64,000 nt of DNA from Rubrimonas sp036788415 (lineage in GTDB: Bacteria; Pseudomonadota; Alphaproteobacteria; Rhodobacterales; Rhodobacteraceae). Position 1 is the first letter of the stretch. Each line of letters opens with the position of its first letter. This document shows positions 16,186 to 25,227 of this stretch, piece by piece. The notes under the pieces are model-generated. The model searched no databases. It was not told where the DNA came from and was given only the letters and a program-made list of their open reading frames with translations. The stretch is from positions 14,799 through 78,798 of the forward strand of contig NZ_DAIQNN010000008.1 in NCBI RefSeq assembly GCF_036788415.1, written 5' to 3'. The translations under genes were made by a program, and so were the position numbers.

Positions 16186-17325
16186 ATGCCTTTCGACCTC
16201 GCCCTCTCCGCGCTCGCCGCGCCGAAGCCGCCCGCGCGCACCCGCGTGGTCGTCGCCATGTCGGGCGGCGTCGACAGCTCCGTGGTCGCGGCGCTGCTCG
16301 CGCGCGAGGGCTACGAGGTCGTCGGCGTGACGCTGCAACTCTACGACCACGGCGCGGCGCTCGCCAAAAAGGGCGCCTGCTGCGCCGGGCGCGACATCCG
16401 CGACGCCCGCCGCGTCGCCGAGACGATCGGCTTTCCGCATTACGTCCTCGACTATGAAAGTCGCTTCCGCGAGAGCGTCATCGACGATTTCGCCGACCAG
16501 TATCTCGCCGGCGCGACGCCCATTCCCTGCGTGCGCTGCAACGAACGCATCAAGTTCCGCGATCTTCTTCAGACGGCGCGCGACCTCGACGCCGACTGCC
16601 TCGCCACTGGCCACTACGTCCGCCGCACGGAGGGGCCGCACGGCCCCGAACTCCGCCGCGCCGCCGATCCACGCCGCGATCAGAGCTATTTCCTGTTCGC
16701 CACCACCCGCGAGCAACTCGACTTCCTACGCTTCCCCCTCGGCGGTCTGCCCGACAAGGCCGCGACCCGCGCGCTGGCCGCCGAACTCGGGCTGCCCGTC
16801 GCCGACAAGCCCGACAGCCAGGACATCTGCTTCGCGCCGACCGGCGACTACGCGTCGGTGATCGCGAAGCTGCGCCCCGGCGCTGTCGAGCCGGGCGAGA
16901 TCGTCGACGAGGCGGGCCGCGTTCTGGGCCGTCACGCGGGGATCATCCACTACACGGTGGGCCAGCGCCGCGGCCTCGGCCTCTCGGGCGGCGCGCCGCT
17001 CTTCGTCGTCCGGCTGGAGGCGGAGGCGCGGCGCGTCGTCGTCGGCCCGCGGGAGGCGCTGCGCACGCGGCGGATCGCGCTGCGCGAGGTCAACTGGCTC
17101 GGCGACGGCGATTTCGGAGCCGCGCCGTCCGGGGGCTGGGACGCCGAAGTCCGCGTCCGCTCGACCCGCCCTCCCGCGCCTGCGCGCATCCTGCCCACGG
17201 GACCGGCCAGCGCCGAGGTCGTCCTCGCCGACGGCGAGGAGGGCGTGGCGCCGGGCCAGGCCTGCGTGTTCTACGCGCCCGAAGGCGACAGGGTGCTCGG
17301 CGGCGGCTGGATCGTCCGCGGCTGA
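16186..17325 (+). CDS. mnmA: tRNA-specific 2-thiouridylase MnmA
   Basis: 379 residues. PP-loop SGGVDSS at 26-32, the catalytic Cys in PCVRCNERIKF, the GHYVRR and RDQSYFLF motifs, and the second catalytic Cys in DSQDICFAPTGDYASV are all present, followed by the C-terminal beta-barrel (HYTVGQRRGLGL). It makes 2-thiouridine at position 34 of Lys, Glu and Gln tRNAs using sulfur relayed from a desulfurase. A tRNA-Gly gene follows on the opposite strand. Confidence 0.96.
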   Translation: MPFDLALSALAAPKPPARTRVVVAMSGGVDSSVVAALLAREGYEVVGVTLQLYDHGAALAKKGACCAGRDIRDARRVAETIGFPHYVLDYESRFRESVIDDFADQYLAGATPIPCVRCNERIKFRDLLQTARDLDADCLATGHYVRRTEGPHGPELRRAADPRRDQSYFLFATTREQLDFLRFPLGGLPDKAATRALAAELGLPVADKPDSQDICFAPTGDYASVIAKLRPGAVEPGEIVDEAGRVLGRHAGIIHYTVGQRRGLGLSGGAPLFVVRLEAEARRVVVGPREALRTRRIALREVNWLGDGDFGAAPSGGWDAEVRVRSTRPPAPARILPTGPASAEVVLADGEEGVAPGQACVFYAPEGDRVLGGGWIVRG

Positions 17326-17346
17326 GGGCCCGTCGCGCCGGAGAAG

Positions 17347-17420
17347 TGGAGCGGGTGAAGGGAATCGAACCCTCGTCTGGAGCTTGGGAAGCTCTCGCTC
17401 TGCCATTGAGCTACACCCGC
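17347..17420 (-). tRNA. tRNA-Gly (anticodon CCC)
   Basis: 74 bases including encoded CCA. Acceptor GCGGGTG pairs with CACCCGC; D-stem GCTC/GAGC; anticodon loop TTCCCAA gives CCC, reading GGG; T-arm GAGGGTTCGATTCCCTT. It closely resembles E. coli glyU. The lowest pair of the anticodon stem is an A-C mismatch as written, which is tolerable. Confidence 0.95.
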
Positions 17421-17559
17421 GTCGCCTCTCCGATTACCTCTCCGGCGCGGCGGCTTCAAGGGGGCAACCGCGATCGCGGCGGGCGCCGCGCGCCGCCTCT
17501 GGCGCGCTTTCGCCGCAGTTGCTAGTGACGGACGCGAGTTCGCTGTGGAAAGGCCGACG

Positions 17560-17880
17560 ATGCCGAAGATCACTTATATCGAGCATGACGGGACCGAACA
17601 TGTGGTCGAAGTCGCCGAGGGCCTCTCGGTGATGGAGGGCGCGGTCAAGAACGCGATCCCCGGCATCGACGCCGATTGCGGCGGCGCCTGCGCCTGCTCG
17701 ACCTGCCATGTCTATGTCGATCCCGCCTGGCTGGAGAAGCTCCAGCCCAAGGAGGCGATGGAGGAGGACATGCTCGATTTCGCCTATCAGCCGCGCGAAA
17801 ACTCGCGGCTGACCTGCCAGCTCAAGGTGACGCAGGCCCTCGACGGGCTGGTGGTGCGGATGCCGGAGAAGCAGATTTGA
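17560..17880 (+). CDS. fdxE: [2Fe-2S] ferredoxin, FdVI/adrenodoxin type
   Basis: 106 residues starting MPKITYIEHDGTEHVVEVAEG. Cluster ligands are Cys40, Cys46, Cys49 (DADCGGACACSTCH) and Cys86 (SRLTCQL); an extra Cys44 is also conserved in the family. The C-terminus DGLVVRMPEKQI matches Rhodobacter capsulatus FdVI almost exactly, which justifies the symbol. Such ferredoxins donate electrons to P450s or assist Fe-S assembly. The TTG start of the following gene overlaps its stop codon. Confidence 0.92.
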   Translation: MPKITYIEHDGTEHVVEVAEGLSVMEGAVKNAIPGIDADCGGACACSTCHVYVDPAWLEKLQPKEAMEEDMLDFAYQPRENSRLTCQLKVTQALDGLVVRMPEKQI

Positions 17881-18599
17881 GCGCAGCGCTGCTGCTGGCC
17901 GCCGCCGTGGCGGGGGGCGGCGCGTTCGATGCTGCGCCGTCGGGATGCGCCGGCCCGAGGACGCGCGCCTACTACATGATGCCGACCGAGCGCTATCCGC
18001 ATGGCGCGCTCGGCGACACGCTCGAATGGGGCGGGCTCGTCTATGACGGCGAAGTCTACGCCGGCCATGTCCTCACCCGGGAATTCGTCTTCGAAGACAC
18101 CGAGCCGCGCCTCGCCGATTTCGACGGCGACTGCGCGCCCGAAGTGGTGGTTGTCGAGAGCCACGAGACCGAAGGCGCGCAACTTGCGGTCTACGCCATC
18201 GACCGCGGCCGGCTGCTCAAGATCGCGGCGACCCCGCATATTGGCGCGCGCTTCCGCTGGCTGGCGCCGGCGGGGATCGCCGATTTCGACCGCGACGGCG
18301 ATCTCGACGTCGCTTTCGTGCGCACCCCCCATCTCGGCGGGACGCTGGAGTTCTGGGGCTTCGCCGCGGGCGGCCTGACGCGGCTCGGCGCGGTCGAGGG
18401 CGTGACCAACCACCGTTTCGGCGACGCGGCGATCCTCGGCGGCGCGCGCGATTGCGGCGACGGGGCGGAAGTCGTGGTCGCCGATCAGGAATGGGGCCGC
18501 ACGCTCGCCGCCCGGCTCGAAGATGGCGCGGTCTCGCTGCGCGCGCTGGCCGAGGATGCGCGCCCCGAGACGCTGGCGCGCGCGCTGGCCTGCGGGTGA
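17877..18599 (+). CDS. Secreted FG-GAP/VCBS-repeat-like protein
   Basis: About 240 residues. The best start is TTG at 17877, overlapping the ferredoxin stop (TTGA), which yields a short signal peptide MSAALLLAAAVAGGGAFDA. Two calcium-loop-like repeats are visible, LADFDGDCAPEVVVVES and IADFDRDGDLDVAFVRT, as in FG-GAP/VCBS beta-propeller blades, plus a third degenerate copy near GGARDCGDGAEVVVADQE. Periplasmic, function unknown. Probably co-transcribed with the ferredoxin gene and the amidotransferase-like gene that follows by 7 bases. Confidence 0.75.
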   Translation: MSAALLLAAAVAGGGAFDAAPSGCAGPRTRAYYMMPTERYPHGALGDTLEWGGLVYDGEVYAGHVLTREFVFEDTEPRLADFDGDCAPEVVVVESHETEGAQLAVYAIDRGRLLKIAATPHIGARFRWLAPAGIADFDRDGDLDVAFVRTPHLGGTLEFWGFAAGGLTRLGAVEGVTNHRFGDAAILGGARDCGDGAEVVVADQEWGRTLAARLEDGAVSLRALAEDARPETLARALACG

Positions 18600-18606
18600 G
18601 CCGGGG

Positions 18607-19377
18607 ATGAGGACGCGCCGCCGCCCCGTGATCGGCGTCACCGGCTCGCATCTGATGGCCGAGGGAACCTATGCGGTTCAGGCTGCGGGGATGCGCAATC
18701 TCGAAGCGGTCGCCGAGGCCGCCGACTGCCTGCCGATCATCGTCCCCGGCATGCCCGAGGCGTCGGAGATCGAGGAGCTGATGCAGCTCTGCGACGGCTT
18801 CCTGCTGACCGGAGGCCGCGCCAATGTGCACCCCTCCTTCTACGGCGAGCCGCCGACCGAGAAGCACGGCCAGTTCGACGAGGGCCGCGACCGTGTGGTG
18901 CTGCCGCTGATCGCCACCGCCATCGCGCGCGGCGCGCCGGTGTTCGGGGTCTGCCGCGGCATCCAGGAAATGAACGTGGCGCTCGGCGGCACGCTGCACC
19001 CCGAGGTGCGCGAGCTGCCCGGCAAGATGAACCACCGCATGCCGCCCGGCGAGAAGGACCCCGAAGTCATTTTCCGCAAGCGCCACAAGGTGACGCTGAT
19101 CGAGGGCGGGGCCTTCGCGCGGCTGCTCGGGACGACGGAGATCGTCACCAATTCCCTGCACGGTCAGGCGGTGATGCAGCCGGGGCCGCGCGTGGTGATC
19201 GAGGGCCTCGCCGAGGACGGGGTGGTCGAGGCGATCAGCGTGCGAGACGCTTCGGGCTTCGCGCTCGGCGTCCAGTGGCACGCCGAATACGGCGCGACGA
19301 GCGATCCGGTGTCCAAGGCGCTGTTTCAGGCCTTCGGCGACGCCGCGCGGGCGTGGATGGCGGCGAAGGACGGCTGA
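18607..19377 (+). CDS. Peptidase C26 / gamma-glutamyl-GABA hydrolase-like class I amidotransferase
   Basis: 256 residues starting MRTRRRPVIGVTGSH. The nucleophile Cys116 is in VFGVCRGIQEMNVALGG; His and Glu lie in GVQWHAEYG; the LLTGGRANVHPSFYGEPP segment is typical of PuuD-like proteins. These hydrolyse gamma-glutamyl amides, as in putrescine degradation, but no puu genes are nearby, so the substrate is open. The start at 18607 lies 7 bases after the preceding stop. Confidence 0.85.
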   Translation: MRTRRRPVIGVTGSHLMAEGTYAVQAAGMRNLEAVAEAADCLPIIVPGMPEASEIEELMQLCDGFLLTGGRANVHPSFYGEPPTEKHGQFDEGRDRVVLPLIATAIARGAPVFGVCRGIQEMNVALGGTLHPEVRELPGKMNHRMPPGEKDPEVIFRKRHKVTLIEGGAFARLLGTTEIVTNSLHGQAVMQPGPRVVIEGLAEDGVVEAISVRDASGFALGVQWHAEYGATSDPVSKALFQAFGDAARAWMAAKDG

Positions 19378-19492
19378 CGCGCGTCAAATGCGGGCGGCGC
19401 CCGCGGCAGTTGCGGCGTCCTGCGGGTTCGGCCATCGTCCGGGGAGGAGCCGGGAGCGAACCCGGTCCGCTCTCAGGGGAAGGATCCGCCGG

Positions 19493-20269
19493 ATGAAAGC
19501 AATCTCGAAGACCGCCAGATCTGCTTTGATCGCCGTCACATTCGCAGCCGCGTCGCCGGCTGCGGCGCAGGACGCGCCGCCCGCGCCGGCGACTGTGCTG
19601 TTCGTCGGCAACAGCTACTCATATTACAACGACAGCCTCCACAACGTGGTGCTCAGGCTGGCCCGCGAGGCGATGGGCGAGGCGGGCAAGGGCTACGCCT
19701 ATCGCTCGATCACCATCTCGGGCGGCTCGCTGAAGCACCACCCGTTCGCGCATTATCTGGAGCCGGCGAACATCGGCATGAAGAGCGTCGACCTGATGAT
19801 CCTTCAGGGGTTCAGCGGGGCGGCGCTCGATCCCGAGCGCGCCGAGCAGTTCCGCACTGCGGTCGCCGAGGCCGTCGATCTCGCCGAGGCGCGCGGAACG
19901 CGGGTCGCGCTTTACATGACCCATGCGCGCGGCAAGAACCACAAGGACTACGGCCCGGACCAGGCCGGGAAGATCGCCGCGCTCTATCGTGAGACCGCCG
20001 AGGCGGAAGGCGCGATCCTGCTGCCGGTGGGCGAGGCCTTCGAGGAGGCGCGGCGGCGGCGGCCGGACCTCTCGCTGGTCGAATTCTTCGACAACCACCA
20101 TCCCAGCGACGAGGGCACCTATCTCGCCGCCGCGACGATCATGGCGACGCTCTACGGCAAGTCGCCGGTGGGTCTCGAAGAGGACATGCACGACCAGATC
20201 GACCCCGAGACGGTCGCCTTCCTCCAGCAGGTCGCGCATGACGTGGTTCTCGGGGCGTCGGGCGGCTGA
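19493..20269 (+). CDS. Secreted SGNH-hydrolase-like protein
   Basis: 258 residues with signal peptide MKAISKTARSALIAVTFAAASPAAAQ. Block I is VLFVGNSYSYYN (nucleophile Ser41 in GNS) and block V is HHPSDEGTYLAA, providing Asp and His. The N of block III is not obvious. This pattern resembles DUF4886-type SGNH proteins, likely esterases acting outside the cytoplasm. The start is supported by GGGGAAGGA about 8 bases upstream. Monocistronic, ending convergently with purD (33-base gap). Confidence 0.75.
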   Translation: MKAISKTARSALIAVTFAAASPAAAQDAPPAPATVLFVGNSYSYYNDSLHNVVLRLAREAMGEAGKGYAYRSITISGGSLKHHPFAHYLEPANIGMKSVDLMILQGFSGAALDPERAEQFRTAVAEAVDLAEARGTRVALYMTHARGKNHKDYGPDQAGKIAALYRETAEAEGAILLPVGEAFEEARRRRPDLSLVEFFDNHHPSDEGTYLAAATIMATLYGKSPVGLEEDMHDQIDPETVAFLQQVAHDVVLGASGG

Positions 20270-20302
20270 GCTGCGCCGACGACGACGGGCCGGGGCGCGC
20301 GC

Positions 20303-21562
<1,260 letters not shown>

Positions 21563-21677
21563 CGCCTGATCCCCAGCGCGCCATCGGCCGACTCCCGCCT
21601 CGACCGGGCGCGCCATCCCGTCTTAGGGTGCGCGCGCCGCGGCGGGCAAGCGCCGCACCCGGAAAGTTGAAGCGCGC

Positions 21678-23267
21678 ATGTCCGATGTGATCGCCGGTGC
21701 CGAGGATACGCCGCGGAGCAATCTGCCGGAACTCACCGTTTCGGAGGTGTCGGGCGCGGTGAAGCGCGCGCTCGAGGATCAGTTCGGGCGGGTGCGGGTG
21801 CGCGGCGAGGTGAGCCGGGTGTCGCGCCCGCGCTCGGGCCATGTCTATCTCGACCTCAAGGACGACCGCGCCGTGCTCGCCTCGGTGATCTGGAAGGGGC
21901 AGCTCTCCCGGCTGGAGGCCCAGCCCGAGGAAGGCGACGAGGTGATCGCCGAAGGAAAGCTGACGACCTTTCCGGGCCAGTCGAAATATCAGCTGATCAT
22001 CGACCGCCTCGCCCATGCGGGGGCGGGCGCGTTGCTGGCGAAGCTCGAACGGCTCAAGGCCGCGCTCGCCGCCGAAGGGCTGTTCGCGGCGGAGCGCAAA
22101 CGCCCGATCCCGTTCCTGCCGCAGGTGATCGGGGTCGTCACCTCGCCGAGCGGGGCGGTGATCCGCGACATCCTGCACCGCATCGGGGACCGCTTCGGTA
22201 TGCGCGTGCTGGTATGGCCGGTGGCCGTGCAGGGCGCGGGGTGCGCGCCGGAGGTGGCGCGCGCGCTGCGCGGCTTCAACGCGCTGGCGCCGGACGGGGC
22301 GATCCCGCGGCCCGACGTGCTGATCGTGGCGCGCGGCGGCGGATCGGTCGAGGATCTGTGGGGGTTCAACGACGAAGCCGTGGTGCGGGCCGTGGCGGCC
22401 AGCGCGATCCCCGTGATCTCGGCGGTGGGCCACGAGACCGATTGGACGCTGATCGACCTCGCCGCCGACATCCGCGCGCCGACCCCGACCGCCGCCGCCG
22501 AGATGGCCGCGCCGGTCCGCCGGGAACTGGCCGCGAAGCTGGCGGGGCTTCAGGAGCGCCGCCTGCGGGCGATGGCGCGCGCGCTGGCCGAGGGCGCGCG
22601 GCGGCTGCGCGACCTTGCGCGCGGACTGCCCGCGCCCGACGCGCTGTTGTCGGGGCCGCGCCAGCGCCTCGACCGCGCCGCCGATCTCGCGCCGCGCGCG
22701 CTCGCCGCGCGCGCCGCGGCGCAGCGATTGCGGCTCGCGCGCGGGCGGGCGGGCCGGTTCGGGCCGGCGCTGCTGCGGGGCCGGCTCGCAACGCTCAGGG
22801 GCGGGCTGCGCGACCGCGGCGCGCGCCTCGCGCCGGCGCTGGCCCGCGGCGCCGCCGCCGCGCGCCGCCGCGCCGAGGCGCTTGCGGCCCGGGCGACGCC
22901 CTCGGCGCCGCGGCGCGCGGCGCGTCAGGGGCGCGAGGCGCTGCGCGCGCTGTCGCGCCGGGCGGCGCGGGCGCGGGCGCAGAGCCTTCAGGCGCTGTCT
23001 GCGCGGCTCGACCGCGCCGGGCGCCTGCTCGAAACGCTGAGCCACCGCGCGACGCTCGCGCGCGGCTTCGCGCTGGTCCGCGCGGCGCCGGTCGCCTCGG
23101 GCGCGCCGGGGCCGGCTCTGACGCGCGCCGCGCAGATCGCTCCGGGGCAGGCGCTCGAGATCGAATTCTCCGACGGGCGCCGGCGCGCCGTCGCCGCGGG
23201 CGCGCCCTCCGCTCCGAAGGCGAAGGGGCGTGGAAAGCGGGGGGACGGGCAGGGGGCGCTGTTCTGA
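21678..23267 (+). CDS. xseA: Exodeoxyribonuclease VII large subunit
   Basis: 529 residues. N-terminal OB fold (LTVSEVSGAVKRALEDQFGRVRVRGEVSR, GHVYLDLKDDRAVLASVIWKG), then the catalytic core with VVTSPSGAVIRDI, DVLIVARGGGSVEDLW and ISAVGHETDWTLIDLAADIRAPTPTAAAE. The C-terminal part is longer than in E. coli (456 aa in total there) and is a very Arg/Ala-rich coiled-coil region. Degrades single-stranded DNA to oligonucleotides together with XseB, which is not in this window. Confidence 0.95.
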   Translation: MSDVIAGAEDTPRSNLPELTVSEVSGAVKRALEDQFGRVRVRGEVSRVSRPRSGHVYLDLKDDRAVLASVIWKGQLSRLEAQPEEGDEVIAEGKLTTFPGQSKYQLIIDRLAHAGAGALLAKLERLKAALAAEGLFAAERKRPIPFLPQVIGVVTSPSGAVIRDILHRIGDRFGMRVLVWPVAVQGAGCAPEVARALRGFNALAPDGAIPRPDVLIVARGGGSVEDLWGFNDEAVVRAVAASAIPVISAVGHETDWTLIDLAADIRAPTPTAAAEMAAPVRRELAAKLAGLQERRLRAMARALAEGARRLRDLARGLPAPDALLSGPRQRLDRAADLAPRALAARAAAQRLRLARGRAGRFGPALLRGRLATLRGGLRDRGARLAPALARGAAAARRRAEALAARATPSAPRRAARQGREALRALSRRAARARAQSLQALSARLDRAGRLLETLSHRATLARGFALVRAAPVASGAPGPALTRAAQIAPGQALEIEFSDGRRRAVAAGAPSAPKAKGRGKRGDGQGALF

Positions 23268-23273
23268 GCGGCC

Positions 23274-23660
23274 TCAGGCCTGCGGGCCGTCGTCGCACAG
23301 GACGGGGCTGCGGTCGCGTCGCACGATTCGCAGGATGAAGTTCGGGTCGTCCTCGGCTTCGGCGAACAGGCCGTCCGCATCGCGGAACATGCGCCAGCAG
23401 GCGGCGACGCCGGGATAGAAGAAGCAGATGCGCGGGCCGTCCGCGCCCCAGACGCCGCGCGCGCAGCGCCCGCCCTCGGGTCGCCACACCACCCCGTCGC
23501 CGGCGTCGAAGCTCTCGACGCCGAAGGGCGCGCCGTCCTGCTCGAAATGCAGCGTCCAGCCGCGCGCGTAGGCACCGAACTCCGCGCCGGTGACGGCGTC
23601 CTGCGCGCTGGACGCAGCCGCGGCGCAGAACAGCATCAGAGCGGCGAGGGAGATGCGCAT
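23274..23660 (-). CDS. Secreted hypothetical protein, paralogue A
   Basis: 128 residues: signal peptide MRISLAALMLFCAAAASSAQD, then GWTLHFEQDGAPFGVESF, VVWRPEGGRCARGVW, ICFFYPGVAACWRMFRD and a final Cys. Four cysteines and the aromatic pattern align with the protein encoded at 24684-25115 on the other side of the DUF2189 gene. Unnamed family; the GxTL-x-F...G-x-E...C...W...CF-Y...C pattern recalls DUF995-like periplasmic proteins. It ends 6 bases from the xseA stop, convergently. Confidence 0.7.
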   Translation of the reverse strand: MRISLAALMLFCAAAASSAQDAVTGAEFGAYARGWTLHFEQDGAPFGVESFDAGDGVVWRPEGGRCARGVWGADGPRICFFYPGVAACWRMFRDADGLFAEAEDDPNFILRIVRRDRSPVLCDDGPQA

Positions 23661-23828
23661 GAGCCGAGGATAGGCGGCGGGGCCTGCGGCGTCGAGGGCC
23701 GCGCGCGAGAATGGCTGCGGCGGATCGCGAACGTGGATTGTGCGAACAGGCTGGAGTAGCATGTGCTTCAAGGAACAACCCGCCGCGCCGGTCGCGGGGC
23801 GGAGATTGAACAAGCGGGGAGAGACGGA

Positions 23829-24692
23829 ATGGCTGACACGCCGGCGAATGCGCCCGAAGCTTTGCTCGGATCGCGCGTGGTTGACGAACTTGCGCGCAAG
23901 GCGCCGCGCATCCGCGACATCACGGTCGACGACGTGACGGCGGCGCTGCGCGAGGGCGCCGACGATTTCCGCGCCATGCCGGCCTTCGGCATGACGATCG
24001 GCGCGTTCTACGCGCTGGGCGGGCTCGCGATCCTGTGGGCGGTCAACAGTTTCGGCGCCGGGCTCGTCGGGATCGAGGGCATGGCGGTCGCCTTCCCGCT
24101 GCTTGCGGGCTTCGCGCTGGTCGGGCCGTTCGCTGCGATGGGCCTCTACGAGGCGAGCCGGCGGCGCGATCTGGGCCAGAGCGTCGGCGTCGGAGACATC
24201 TTCAACATCCGCCGCGCCACGACCAACCAGAACATCTTCTTCCTCGGCTTCATCCTGCTGTTCGTGCTGTTCGTCTGGCTGCGGGTGGCGGCGCTGATCT
24301 ACGCGCTGTTCTTCGGCCTCAACCCGCCGCCGCTCGACGAGCTGATCACGCGCGTCTTCACCACCTCCGACGGCTTCATCTTCCTGCTGATCGGCAACGG
24401 GGTGGGGGCGGCCTTCGCCTTCGTCGTTTTCTCGATCAGCCTCGTCTCCTTCCCCTACATGCTGGAGAAGGACGTCGATCCGGTGACGGCGGTGGCGCTG
24501 TCGGTGTCGGCGGTGGCCAAGAACATCATGCCGCTGCTGGGTTGGGCGCTGTTCGTCGCGGTGGCGGTGACGGTGTCGTGGCTGCCGTTCTTCCTGGGGC
24601 TGGTGGTGGTGCTGCCGGTGCTGGGGCATGCGACCTGGCGGCTCTACAAGCGCCTGATCATCCACCCCGAGGACGCAGCCCGCTCAGCTTGA
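23829..24692 (+). CDS. DUF2189 integral membrane protein
   Basis: 287 residues from MADTPANAPEALLGS; GGGGAGAGACGGA precedes the ATG. After a soluble start (RKAPRIRDITVDDVTAALREGADDF) there are six hydrophobic segments, with the family motifs FPLLAGFALVGPFAAMGLYEASRRRDLG and SLVSFPYMLEKDVDPVTAVALSVSAVAKN. Matches DUF2189, found widely in proteobacteria with unknown function, sometimes annotated as cytochrome c oxidase-associated. It lies between two related secreted proteins encoded on the opposite strand and overlaps the end of one by 9 bases. Confidence 0.88.
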   Translation: MADTPANAPEALLGSRVVDELARKAPRIRDITVDDVTAALREGADDFRAMPAFGMTIGAFYALGGLAILWAVNSFGAGLVGIEGMAVAFPLLAGFALVGPFAAMGLYEASRRRDLGQSVGVGDIFNIRRATTNQNIFFLGFILLFVLFVWLRVAALIYALFFGLNPPPLDELITRVFTTSDGFIFLLIGNGVGAAFAFVVFSISLVSFPYMLEKDVDPVTAVALSVSAVAKNIMPLLGWALFVAVAVTVSWLPFFLGLVVVLPVLGHATWRLYKRLIIHPEDAARSA

Positions 24693-25115
24693 GAGCGGCG
24701 GCTCGCAGGAGAGCGGCGCGACTTCGATGCGCCGCACTTCCTGCTCGGCGCCGCCCGAGAGCGGCGCCACGAAGATGCGTCCGTCGCGGCGGATGTGGCG
24801 GAAGCACTCCATACCGCGATAGGAGAAGCAGTAGAGCCCTTCGGCGTAGACCCAGGGGGCGGTGACGCAGTCGCCGTCGCGGGTGACGAAGGTCGCGACG
24901 TCGCGGTCGGCGTGGTAGTACTCGCGGCCCCAGAATGCGCCGTCGATCTCGTAGGACAGAGTTTTTCCGGCGGTCATCGCGCGCCATTCCTCGAGCGGGA
25001 TCGGCGCGTCGCCGGCCTCCTGCGCCGGGGCGGCGGCGGCGAAGCTCGCCGCGGCGAAGGCTGCGGCGAGAAGCGCGGCATGGGTGCGCGACACGGTTTG
25101 GCTCCGGCGTTTCAT
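24684..25115 (-). CDS. Secreted hypothetical protein, paralogue B
   Basis: 143 residues: signal peptide ending near AAAAPAQE, then LEEWRAMTAGKTLSYEIDGAFWGREYYHADRDV, GDCVTAPWVYAEGLYCFSYRGMECFRHIRRDGRIFV and a final Cys. Shares the four-Cys/aromatic pattern with the protein at 23274-23660, showing an old duplication. Function unknown; periplasmic by signal peptide. Its 3' end overlaps the DUF2189 gene convergently by 9 bases. Confidence 0.7.
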   Translation of the reverse strand: MKRRSQTVSRTHAALLAAAFAAASFAAAAPAQEAGDAPIPLEEWRAMTAGKTLSYEIDGAFWGREYYHADRDVATFVTRDGDCVTAPWVYAEGLYCFSYRGMECFRHIRRDGRIFVAPLSGGAEQEVRRIEVAPLSCEPPLSS

Positions 25116-25227
25116 CTCCGCCCGATCTTTGCGGCGGCGCTGCGCCGCTGTCCAGCCGCCGCCGCGCCGTTCCCGCGCGTCTAGCGGTCGCTTGGTCTTT
25201 GCGAGCGGCGCGATCCGGCGCGGGCGC

